Made by a program: the position numbers and the translations under genes. A DNA stretch of 6,627 bases from Gammaproteobacteria bacterium (GTDB lineage: Bacteria > Pseudomonadota > Gammaproteobacteria > Arenicellales > JAANXG01), in assembly GCA_018263405.1 (NCBI GenBank), contig JAANXG010000061.1:1-6627 (forward strand). Direction: 5' to 3'. Within the stretch, counting starts at the first letter, position 1, and each line of letters starts with the position of its first letter. Under the pieces are notes generated by a model. It did not search any database. It saw nothing but the letters and a program-made list of their open reading frames with translations, and was not told the DNA's origin. Positions 1 to 6,429 of this stretch are shown piece after piece.

Positions 1-94
1 AGCGCCTCCAAAGCGCCACTGCGGCGTTGCGCTTCTTGAAAAGGGCTCGCCATTCCCTGCGAAGCGCGCCTTGCATTGGCACTTTGGAGACGCT
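1..94 (-). repeat. long imperfect inverted repeat (large hairpin) downstream of truB
   Basis: Bases 1-22 pair with 73-94 at 19 of 22 positions; 23-25 then pair with 68-70 and 29-35 with 61-67, around a 25-nt loop (36-60). In minus-strand RNA two of the three outer mismatches (5:90 and 14:81) become G·U pairs, so the structure is stronger as RNA in the operon direction. The left edge is cut by the window, so the arm may extend further and a T tract may follow. It could be a dispersed repeat or MITE-like unit, an mRNA 3' structure, or part of an rpsO leader. Confidence 0.5.
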
Positions 95-244
95 CTGAAC
101 GTGTGTGTATTTATGCCCAAGGGTACTTAGCTCCGTAAACGGCACTTCCCTATGCCACTTCTCACAGCGTCCCTGAAAGACAACCCTACCCCCACATGAT
201 CGCCGACATTGCACGGACTTTTTTTTGAGAAATTACAGTGCGTG
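95..244. other. non-coding stretch between truB and the terminal hairpin
   Basis: I find no gene here on either strand. There is a small hairpin on the minus strand (GGCAU with GUGCC, 141-156) without a T tract, and an eight-T run on the plus strand (219-226) without a convincing stem before it. No clear terminator for truB is visible. The start of an rpsO gene, often next in this operon, does not occur in this stretch. Confidence 0.5.
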
Positions 245-1165
245 TTATTGGGCGCTTTGAAACAAGCGTTTCGGCGCCACCCTGCCGTCGCCCAGTACCT
301 TGCCCACACCCAGGAACCCCGCTTCGTCGGCGTACAGCCGCACCAGACCGCTTTGCGGCAATGCGGCCGCGCGAACCGCCTGCCCCCTTACCAGATAGTA
401 GGCAGCATCCGGCGATAACGTGATGCCCGGCAGATGATCCAGACCCCGGTCACCGGGTATCAGGAGCTCACCCAGTTTTGCGTGATCCTCCTGAAGCGTC
501 TTGATACAGGATAACGACACGGCAGCTTCAAGTTCGAATTGGCCCACGGCGGTACGGCTCAACGAATCCACATGCGCACCGCACCCCAGCGCGGCACCGA
601 TATCATGGGCCAGGCTTCGAACGTAGAACCCGCTGGAGCAGTGCAGGTCTGCGACAAGCCGGTTTCCGTCCAAGCTTTGCCAGGCAAGAGAATACACGGT
701 CACGGGACGAGCCTGTCGCTCCACCTCGACGCCTTGCCTGGCAAGCTCGTACAAGGGTCTGCCATCCTTTTTAAGGGCGCTGTACATGGGTGGAATCTGT
801 TCTATATCCCCGCGAAACATATCCATGACACGGTCAATTTCCTCATCGCCGAGGTCGACGTGGGATCGCTGTACGACGGCGCCCTCTCTGTCCCCGGTGT
901 CCGTCGCCACACCGAGCTGCAACACCGCATGGTATCGTTTGTCGGCACTTAAAAAAAATCCCGACAATTTGGTTGCCTCGCCAAAACATATCGGCAACAA
1001 GCCCGTGGCAATCGGGTCCAGGCTGCCGGTGTGTCCGGCCTTGGCAGCGCCATAGGCCCGCTTGACTTCCTGAAGCGCCGCGTTCGACGTCAACCCCACG
1101 GGTTTATCCAGCAACAAAATACCGTCAATCTTGCGTCCGCGGTGTCTCTTATGCCTGCCGGCCAT
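245..1165 (-). CDS. truB: tRNA pseudouridine(55) synthase TruB
   Basis: TruB converts U55 in the T-loop of most tRNAs to pseudouridine and can also act as a tRNA-folding chaperone in the cytoplasm. The 306-residue product is close to the family's usual length. It shows the N-terminal DGILLLDKPVGLTS block (residues 14-27) and the catalytic motif AGHTGSLDP with nucleophile Asp50. Other conserved features are a KRY (77-79), the FRGDIEQIPPMYSALKK block (117-133), YVR (181-183, probable active-site Arg183) and a C-terminal PUA-like segment ending in GRVAPKRL (about 247-301). I chose ATG 1165, which gives an N-terminus (MAGRHKRHRGR) like that of E. coli TruB and leaves 5 nt after the rbfA stop. A TTG at 1174 overlapping that stop would add three residues and cannot be excluded; neither start has a strong Shine-Dalgarno sequence. 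It is the last gene of the operon visible here, and its stop is TAA. Confidence 0.97.
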   Translation of the reverse strand: MAGRHKRHRGRKIDGILLLDKPVGLTSNAALQEVKRAYGAAKAGHTGSLDPIATGLLPICFGEATKLSGFFLSADKRYHAVLQLGVATDTGDREGAVVQRSHVDLGDEEIDRVMDMFRGDIEQIPPMYSALKKDGRPLYELARQGVEVERQARPVTVYSLAWQSLDGNRLVADLHCSSGFYVRSLAHDIGAALGCGAHVDSLSRTAVGQFELEAAVSLSCIKTLQEDHAKLGELLIPGDRGLDHLPGITLSPDAAYYLVRGQAVRAAALPQSGLVRLYADEAGFLGVGKVLGDGRVAPKRLFQSAQ

Positions 1166-1170
1166 GGACT

Positions 1171-1539
1171 TCAACGATCCGGGTCGCCGTTTTTCGCCAC
1201 GGCCTGCTCGATCAATCGGCTCAAGTCGACTCCTCGTTTGATACTGTCGTCGTAGACGAATGTCAAAGATGGGATCGTCTTTAATGTCAAGGTGGAAGCC
1301 AGTTGTTTACGCAGGAAACCGGCGGCCTTCTGCAGAGCGCGGATATCGATTGTTGGGCCAGAGTCTGTACTAATCTGCGTGACATAGACTTTGGCATTTC
1401 GCAAGTCCTTGCTCACATCCACCGCCGTTACCGATACAAAACGTACCCGGGGATCGTCCATTTCCCGGGCGATCGAATTAGCGAGTTCCCGGCGGATGAG
1501 TTCCGAAACCCGCTCGGTTCGGCTGAATTCCTTGGGCAT
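1171..1539 (-). CDS. rbfA: 30S ribosome-binding factor RbfA
   Basis: RbfA binds the immature 30S subunit near the 5' end of 16S rRNA (helix 1 region) and is needed for late maturation and cold adaptation. The 122-residue product starts MPKEFSRTERV, matching the family N-terminus (E. coli MAKEFGRPQRV). It carries the conserved REMDDPRV (25-32), KDLRNAKVYVT (44-54), the KH-type kinked-helix motif Ala-Ala-Gly (72-74, in LQKAAGFLR) and PSLTFVYDDS (90-99). The frame stays open 18 codons further upstream, but ATG 1539 is the clear start from homology. It also has a strong AAAGGGG Shine-Dalgarno sequence (1548-1554) with 8 nt spacing. It lies between infB (114-nt gap) and truB (5-nt gap), which suggests co-transcription. 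Nothing in the protein looks damaged. Confidence 0.97.
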   Translation of the reverse strand: MPKEFSRTERVSELIRRELANSIAREMDDPRVRFVSVTAVDVSKDLRNAKVYVTQISTDSGPTIDIRALQKAAGFLRKQLASTLTLKTIPSLTFVYDDSIKRGVDLSRLIEQAVAKNGDPDR

Positions 1540-1653
1540 CCCTTTAACCCCTTTCGAATGAAGTCCGCGAGATCCGGACAGGGCCGCCCACAATTAATAG
1601 AGGTGCCCTTAAACGTATGGTATGGAAACATCTTACGTCAGGTCGCGGCGCCG
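1540..1653. other. infB-rbfA intergenic gap
   Basis: This 114-nt gap is the longest between protein genes of the operon. It holds the rbfA Shine-Dalgarno sequence and a short inverted repeat, GTCCG (1563-1567) with CGGAC (1575-1579), near it. An 8-bp palindrome CGGCGCCG (1646-1653) follows the infB stop. I see no convincing promoter, and no terminator with a T tract, so rbfA and truB are probably co-transcribed with infB. Confidence 0.45.
1548..1554 (-). promoter_or_regulatory. Shine-Dalgarno sequence of rbfA
   Basis: The minus strand reads AAAGGGG here, 8 nt before ATG 1539. This decides the rbfA start, because the same frame continues open upstream to 1593. Confidence 0.75.
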
Positions 1654-4188
1654 TCAAAGCTCCGGTTTAACCTCAACCTGCTTGTAAATTTCCAACTGAT
1701 CGCCAACTTTGATATCGTTGCAATTTTTTACGCCGATACCGCACTCGTAACCCGCCTTGACTTCGCTCACGTCGTCCTTAAAGCGACGAAGTGAATCCAC
1801 TGCCCCATCGAATACAACGACATTGTCCCGCAATACTCGTACTTTCTGGTTGCGCTGTACTGTTCCTTCCGTTACGTAACAACCGGCAATCGCGCCTATT
1901 CTCGGTGCACGAAATACATCGCGGACCTCGACTTGCCCTATGACTTCCTCCTTGATCCGAGGTGCCAGCATGCCGGTAATGGCCGATTTAATTTCGTCCA
2001 CAACATCGTATATAACATTGTAATAATTAACGTCAACGTTCTCCGCCTCCATTAGCCGGCGTGCGGCGGCATCCGCACGAACGTTGAACCCAATAATGAT
2101 GGCGTTGGAAGCAATGGCCAGGTTGACATCCGACTCGTTTATACCACCCACCATGCCGTGTACGACCTTGACGGTCACTTCATCCGCGGATAATTTCTCA
2201 AGTGCCTCGGAAAGCGCCTCCACGGAACCCTGCACATCGGCTTTCACCAGAAGGTTGAGCCTTTTCTGCTCGCTTTCGTCCATTCTCTGGAACATATTTT
2301 CCAGATTGGATGCCTGTTGTCGTGCCAGTTTGACTTCCTTGTGCTTGCTTTGGCGATATTCCGCGATGTCCTTTGCCTTTCGCTCGTCCTGAACCACAAG
2401 CACCTCATCCCCGGCCACCGGCACGCCGGACAAACCCTGGATTTCCACCGGAGTGGACGGGCCGGCCCGATTAATGCTTTTTCCCGCGTCGTTATTCATC
2501 ACTCGAACGCGCCCGGTTTCCCGGCCTGCCAATATGACATCGCCTTGCTTCAGGACGCCTTGCTGTACCAAGATAGTAGCCACGGGACCGCGGCCCCTGT
2601 CCAGCCGCGCCTCCACAACGATCCCTGTCGACGGGCCATTCGCCCGCGCCTTCAATTCCATCAACTCGGACTGCAACGCGACGTTTTCCAGCAGTTTCTC
2701 GACGCCTTCACCAGTGGTCGCGGATACCGGGATAATCAGGGTGTCACCACCCCATTCTTCGGGAATGACTTCGTAATTACCTAACTCTTGTTTGACGCGG
2801 TCGGGATCGGCCTCTTCCTTGTCGATTTTGTTGATAGCAACAACCAAGGGAACACCGGCGTTCTTGGCATGATGGATCGCTTCGATGGTCTGGGGTTTCA
2901 CACCGTCATCCGCGGCCACCACCAGAATGACAAGATCGGTGGCTTGCGCGCCCCGGGCGCGCATTGCGGTGAATGCCGCATGGCCCGGCGTATCGAGGAA
3001 AGTGACCATGCCGTTGTCCGTATCGACCCGATAAGCACCGATGTGCTGCGTAATACCCCCAGCTTCTCCCGCGGCCACCTTGGTCTTGCGGATATAATCC
3101 AGTAACGAGGTCTTGCCGTGGTCAACGTGTCCCATGACGGTCACAACAGGATGACGGGCTTCGGTTTCAGTGGAATCGACTTCTCCCTGCTCCCGCAGCA
3201 ACGCTACTTCCGGATCGTCTCCCGCCGCCGACACGGCTTTGTGGCCCATCTCCTCGACCACCAGAATCCCGGTCTCCTGATCCAACACCTGATTGATCGT
3301 GACCATGACACCCATGTTCATCAACACTCGAATCAGCTCACCGGCCTTCACCGACATTGCCTGTGCCAGATCACCGACCGAAATAGTTTCCGGAACCGTT
3401 ACCTCGCGAATAACGGGGGCCGTGGGTTTCGCGAAACCATGCTGCGCAGTCGCCTGTATCTTTCTGGGCCGTACTGGTTCCCGTTTCCGCCGCCCTTTGT
3501 GGCCTTTCGCCACGTGCAGTTCATCGCGCTTGGCTTTTTCGCCTTTGCCCTTCTTCTTCGGTTTTACCGCGGCTTCTCGATCGCCTTTCGCCGGTTTCTT
3601 GTCTTTATCCGATTTGGTGGATTTCTTTTCTTTTGTTGACGTCTCGGGGACTTCTTTTGCGGCCTCGTATTTTTCCTTATCGACTTGCTTCTCGGCTTGG
3701 CGTTCTTCAATTTCGGCTTTCCGGCGCTCAACTTCTTCTTGCTCCAAGCGCTCGCGTTCGAGGCGTTCTTTCTCCGCCTGCTCCGCTTCAACCCGAGCCT
3801 TCGCCTCCTGTTCAGCCGCTTCGCGGGTTTTGCGCTCTTCTTCCACCTGGCGGGCGAGTTCTTCCTGCTTCTGACGCTCCTGTTCCTCAAGGACTTCCCG
3901 CTTGACAAAAGTCCGCTTCCTTTTTACTTCCACGGAGATCCTCCGGGTGGTGCCGGTCCGGGATGTTTGCTTAATCTCGCCGGCCTGTTTGCGCTTCAGC
4001 GTAATCCGGCTACGAGGCTCCTTCCCGCGCTCGCTGGAGCGGAGGTGGGAGAGAAGGGTTTTCTTTTCCTCTTCCGTCAGAAAGTCTTCCTCTTGCTTCG
4101 CAACACCGGCGTCCTCGAGCTGCTTGAGCAGCCTGTCGATACCGACATTGATCTGGTTAGCGAAGCTCTTGACTGTGATCTGCGACAT
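1654..4188 (-). CDS. infB: translation initiation factor IF-2
   Basis: IF-2 is the GTPase that places fMet-tRNA on the 30S subunit and promotes 50S joining. The product is 844 residues, a long form typical of Gammaproteobacteria. Residues 1-52 form an IF2_N domain. Residues 88-98 carry the conserved VKRKRTFVKRE patch. About 100-250 is a Lys/Glu/Arg-rich linker, probably helical or coiled coil in its first half. Residues 262-312 are the second IF2_N domain. The GTPase domain has G1 GHVDHGKT (353-360), G2 GGIT (377-380), G3 DTPGH (399-403), G4 NKID (453-456) and G5 SAT (489-491). Domain II spans about 520-605, domain III about 640-735 (LVKADVQGSVEA at 647-658), and the fMet-tRNA-binding C2 domain about 740-844. 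ATG 4188 gives MSQITVKSFA, matching the family N-terminus; a G-rich stretch (GGGGGC) ends 4 nt upstream. It follows nusA by 24 nt. There is no in-frame ATG between codon 1 and codon 278. Stop is TGA. Confidence 0.98.
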   Translation of the reverse strand: MSQITVKSFANQINVGIDRLLKQLEDAGVAKQEEDFLTEEEKKTLLSHLRSSERGKEPRSRITLKRKQAGEIKQTSRTGTTRRISVEVKRKRTFVKREVLEEQERQKQEELARQVEEERKTREAAEQEAKARVEAEQAEKERLERERLEQEEVERRKAEIEERQAEKQVDKEKYEAAKEVPETSTKEKKSTKSDKDKKPAKGDREAAVKPKKKGKGEKAKRDELHVAKGHKGRRKREPVRPRKIQATAQHGFAKPTAPVIREVTVPETISVGDLAQAMSVKAGELIRVLMNMGVMVTINQVLDQETGILVVEEMGHKAVSAAGDDPEVALLREQGEVDSTETEARHPVVTVMGHVDHGKTSLLDYIRKTKVAAGEAGGITQHIGAYRVDTDNGMVTFLDTPGHAAFTAMRARGAQATDLVILVVAADDGVKPQTIEAIHHAKNAGVPLVVAINKIDKEEADPDRVKQELGNYEVIPEEWGGDTLIIPVSATTGEGVEKLLENVALQSELMELKARANGPSTGIVVEARLDRGRGPVATILVQQGVLKQGDVILAGRETGRVRVMNNDAGKSINRAGPSTPVEIQGLSGVPVAGDEVLVVQDERKAKDIAEYRQSKHKEVKLARQQASNLENMFQRMDESEQKRLNLLVKADVQGSVEALSEALEKLSADEVTVKVVHGMVGGINESDVNLAIASNAIIIGFNVRADAAARRLMEAENVDVNYYNVIYDVVDEIKSAITGMLAPRIKEEVIGQVEVRDVFRAPRIGAIAGCYVTEGTVQRNQKVRVLRDNVVVFDGAVDSLRRFKDDVSEVKAGYECGIGVKNCNDIKVGDQLEIYKQVEVKPEL

Positions 4189-4212
4189 GATCGCCCCCGT
4201 GTTCTATAGCGG

Positions 4213-5715
4213 TTACGCGTTATTTTGTTCGGCTTCCTCGAACCACGGCGCACGCGCAGTCATGATGAGCGATTCTGCTCTTTCTTTCTCCATTTCGGAG
4301 ACATCGAGCAATTCGTCCACCGAGCAATCCGCTAGATCCTCCTGCGTCTTAATGCTCCGGCTTGCCAGTTTTCTGGCAGTCAATTCATCCATGCCATCCA
4401 GGTTCAACAAGTCATCGCTGGGTTCGGCCAGTTTCAATGCCTCCTCCTCGGCAATCGCCAAGGTTAACAGCGCATTCTCGGCCCGGCTCCTGAGTTCATC
4501 GACCAGCTTTTCGTCGAATTCTTCGATCTCCAGTAACTCTTGCCTGGGCACGTACGCCACTTCGGCCAGAGTCGTGAAACCTTCCTGAACCAATATTCCC
4601 GCCACGTCTTCGTCAACATCGAGCTTGTCCATCCACATGTCACAGTACTCGGCGGACTCTTTATTGGCTTTCTCTACCGCTTCCTGATCCGTCAGGATAT
4701 TGATCTCCCAGCCGGTTAGTCCGGACGCCAGCCGCACGTTTTGGCCGCCACGACCGATGGCTTGGGATAGCTGCTGTTCATCCACCACGACGTCGAGGGA
4801 TTTGAGGTCTTCATCCACTACAATGGATTCCACTTCCGCCGGTGCCAGCGCATTAATCGCGAATTGAGCCGGATCCTCGGACCATTTGATAATGTCGACC
4901 CGCTCTCCGGCGATTTCGTTGGATACGCTCTGTACGCGCGAGCCTCTGATTCCCACACATGCACCAACCGGGTCGATCCTAGGATCATTCGACTTCACCG
5001 CAATTTTCGCACGCAGCCCCGGATCGCGGGCGGCGTTCAAGATTTCGATTATGTTTTCCCCGGCCTCCGGCACCTCGAGTTCGAACAAATATATCAACAG
5101 ATCCGGGGTTGTCCGATCCAGGAACAATTGTGGTCCCCGCGGCGCGGCGCGAACGCTCTTAAGAATCGTCCGGATACGATCGCCGGCACGCAAACCTTCC
5201 CGCGGAATCATGGCCGATTTCGGTAGAGTGGCCTCGGCGCCGCCCAGGTCGACAACCGCATCGCCCCGTTCCATTCGCTTCACGACACCTGAAATCATTT
5301 CTCCTTGCCGAGGCGTGTAGTCGGCCACGATGCGTTCGCGCTCCGCCTCGCGAACTTTTTGCATAATCACCTGCTTGGCAGCCTGCGCTGCAATACGTCC
5401 GAAATCCACCGGATCGAGGGGTTCCTCCACAAAGTCACCGGGTTCAATTTCCGGGTGATCGAGACGGGCCTGCGGCAACCGAATCTGCCGGCTTGGAAAC
5501 TCCAGTTCCTCGTCGTCGGGAATTACCTCCCAACGCCGGAACGTGTCATAAACTCCGGTGTCACGATGAATCGATACACGCGCGTCAATATCTTCTCTAT
5601 GGCGCTTGCGTGTGGCGGTGGCCAAGGCGGCTTCGATTGCCTCGAAAATCACATCTTTCGCCACGCTCTTTTCACGGGAAAGTACGTCGGCCATCAACAA
5701 TATTTCGTTTGCCAT
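4213..5715 (-). CDS. nusA: transcription termination/antitermination factor NusA
   Basis: NusA binds RNA polymerase and nascent RNA, promotes pausing and hairpin folding at intrinsic terminators, and takes part in antitermination and transcription-translation coupling. The product is 500 residues (E. coli 495). The N-terminal RNAP-binding domain covers about 1-130 and includes TFRRWEV (58-64) and QKVREAERE (119-127). The S1 domain is about 137-201. KH1 contains GACVGIRGSRVQ (251-262, GxxG 255-258). KH2 contains QAIGRGGQNVRLAS (318-331, GxxG 321-324). Two acidic repeats follow: AR1 about 366-420 (VQEGFTTLAEVAYV) and AR2 about 433-490 (DDLLNL). ATG 5715 gives MANEILLMADVLSREK, which aligns with E. 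coli MNKEILAVVEAVSNEK, so the later Met8 is not the start. The Shine-Dalgarno sequence is weak (AGG about 10 nt upstream). It lies 34 nt after rimP. NusA may regulate its own operon at the terminator at 6262-6290; this is inferred by analogy with E. coli. Confidence 0.98.
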   Translation of the reverse strand: MANEILLMADVLSREKSVAKDVIFEAIEAALATATRKRHREDIDARVSIHRDTGVYDTFRRWEVIPDDEELEFPSRQIRLPQARLDHPEIEPGDFVEEPLDPVDFGRIAAQAAKQVIMQKVREAERERIVADYTPRQGEMISGVVKRMERGDAVVDLGGAEATLPKSAMIPREGLRAGDRIRTILKSVRAAPRGPQLFLDRTTPDLLIYLFELEVPEAGENIIEILNAARDPGLRAKIAVKSNDPRIDPVGACVGIRGSRVQSVSNEIAGERVDIIKWSEDPAQFAINALAPAEVESIVVDEDLKSLDVVVDEQQLSQAIGRGGQNVRLASGLTGWEINILTDQEAVEKANKESAEYCDMWMDKLDVDEDVAGILVQEGFTTLAEVAYVPRQELLEIEEFDEKLVDELRSRAENALLTLAIAEEEALKLAEPSDDLLNLDGMDELTARKLASRSIKTQEDLADCSVDELLDVSEMEKERAESLIMTARAPWFEEAEQNNA

Positions 5716-5749
5716 AGACTATTTACCTGTCTTTCTCACCGAACTTGCC

Positions 5750-6196
5750 TTACTCCGGTACTACCCGGGCCTTAACCACCCTGGAAAGCGGAATACGGTA
5801 TGTCTCACCGTCGACGATCAATTCTAAGCACTCCACACCGGCGTCATCTAGACGTCCGCGGAAACGCCTTCTTCCGTTTACGGCAACGTCGGTTTTCAGG
5901 CGTATTTCCTGTCCCACAGCCGCCCGAAAATGCTTTGCCTTACTCAACGGACGATCCAACCCGGGCGACGACACCTCCAGGGCGTACTTACCGGGTATCG
6001 GATCCTCGACATCCAAAATTGCGCTAAATTGATGGCTCGCCCTGGCGCAGTCGTCCACTGTTACGCCATTAGCGCCATCGATGTACACGCGCACGACACT
6101 TCGGCCCGGCGTGCCGGACAATTCAACCGCAAGCACTTCAAATCCGAGCGCTTCCGCGCCCGGCGCCAAAAGTTCCTGCAAGACTGTCGTTGTCAC
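5750..6196 (-). CDS. rimP: ribosome maturation factor RimP
   Basis: RimP assists 30S assembly, acting before several late-binding small-subunit proteins. The 148-residue product is near the usual length (E. coli about 150). The N-terminal alpha/beta domain includes EALGFEVLAVE (15-25), VYIDGANGVTVDDC (37-50) and SAILDVEDPI (58-67). The signature LEVSSPGLDRPL is at 73-84, followed by a C-terminal SH3-like domain (about 85-148). I chose GTG 6196, giving MTTTVLQELLAPGAEALGFE, because it matches the family N-terminal length and has GGGAGG 5 nt upstream. The frame stays open to an ATG at 6304, but that longer version would translate through the tRNA-distal terminator and add 36 unrelated residues, so I reject it. 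First protein gene of the operon, 116 nt after the tRNA. Stop is TAA. Confidence 0.96.
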   Translation of the reverse strand: MTTTVLQELLAPGAEALGFEVLAVELSGTPGRSVVRVYIDGANGVTVDDCARASHQFSAILDVEDPIPGKYALEVSSPGLDRPLSKAKHFRAAVGQEIRLKTDVAVNGRRRFRGRLDDAGVECLELIVDGETYRIPLSRVVKARVVPE

Positions 6197-6201
6197 CGCT
6201 G

Positions 6202-6207
6202 CCTCCC
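6202..6207 (-). promoter_or_regulatory. Shine-Dalgarno sequence of rimP
   Basis: The minus strand reads GGGAGG, 5 nt before GTG 6196. This supports the GTG start over the upstream ATG at 6304. Its first two bases are also the end of a small hairpin (6206-6219), so accessibility may depend on RNA folding. Confidence 0.75.
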
Positions 6208-6219
6208 GGCGTACACCGG
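6206..6219 (-). other. small hairpin next to the rimP ribosome binding site
   Basis: In the minus-strand RNA, CCGGU and GCCGG pair around a GUAC tetraloop (four G-C pairs and one U·G). Its 3' arm runs into the rimP Shine-Dalgarno sequence. Whether it affects translation is inference. Confidence 0.4.
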
Positions 6220-6226
6220 CTACTAC

Positions 6227-6242
6227 AAAAAAGGAACCCCTT
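6227..6242 (-). other. weak second terminator-like element in the rimP leader
   Basis: On the minus strand AAGG pairs with CCTT around a GGTT loop and runs straight into a six-T tract. A 4-bp stem is too short for an efficient terminator alone. It lies 20 nt after the strong terminator and could work in tandem with it or as a pause site. Confidence 0.25.
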
Positions 6243-6261
6243 GGCAATTCAAAGCGTCCCC

Positions 6262-6290
6262 TAAACAGAAAACCCCGCACTAAGCGGGGC
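6262..6290 (-). terminator. intrinsic terminator downstream of tRNA-fMet
   Basis: The minus strand shows stem CCCCGC / GCGGGG (6289-6284 with 6278-6273), a 5-nt TTAGT loop, then TTTTCTGTTT. This is a good rho-independent terminator 22 nt after the tRNA. It separates the tRNA from rimP, so rimP through truB need read-through, antitermination or another promoter. An attenuating terminator at this place is also known in the E. coli metY-rimP leader, where NusA level matters for operon expression. Confidence 0.85.
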
Positions 6291-6312
6291 CCAAATGTTT
6301 CCATTCGAAATT

Positions 6313-6389
<77 letters not shown>

Positions 6390-6400
6390 ATAGCGCGGCG

Positions 6401-6429
6401 ATTCTAACTCAGCCACGAGATCTATTCAA
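6401..6429 (-). promoter_or_regulatory. sigma70-type promoter of the tRNA-rimP-nusA-infB operon
   Basis: On the minus strand the -35 box TTGAAT (6424-6429, 4 of 6 to consensus) and -10 box TAGAAT (6401-6406, 5 of 6) are separated by 17 bp. Between the -10 and the tRNA the sequence begins CGCCGCG, a GC-rich discriminator of the kind linked to stringent (ppGpp) control of stable RNA promoters. A start 7-9 nt past the -10 would leave a leader of only about 2-4 nt before the mature tRNA. Confidence 0.75.

Noticed and set aside
100..145. Possible minus-strand promoter (TTTACG, 18 bp, CATAAA) pointing out of the window, perhaps for rpsO
   Set aside because: Only 4 of 6 matches in each box, and no downstream gene is visible to support it.
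200..230. Plus-strand T8 run as a terminator
   Set aside because: The preceding bases form no stable stem, and no plus-strand gene ends here.
127..309. 60-residue minus-strand open frame overlapping the truB end
   Set aside because: Out of frame with truB, with a low-complexity composition and no ribosome binding site or similarity that I can recognise.
1540..1593. 18-residue extension of RbfA
   Set aside because: No family similarity; ATG 1539 aligns with known RbfA N-termini and has a strong ribosome binding site.
3293..4209. Long plus-strand open frames opposite the 5' part of infB, rich in Phe, Leu and Ser
   Set aside because: They are the antisense of the Lys/Glu-rich IF-2 linker, whose codons give TTC/CTT/CTC on the other strand. 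They lack recognisable domains, and infB is certain.
6217..6247. Possible second promoter before rimP (TTGCCA with a downstream TAGTAG)
   Set aside because: The -35-like box is good (5 of 6) but no -10 box at 16-18 bp spacing is better than 3 of 6, and it overlaps the T6 element.
6197..6304. 36-residue N-terminal extension of RimP from an ATG at 6304
   Set aside because: It crosses the intrinsic terminator after the tRNA, has no family similarity, and GTG 6196 has a strong Shine-Dalgarno sequence and the right protein length.
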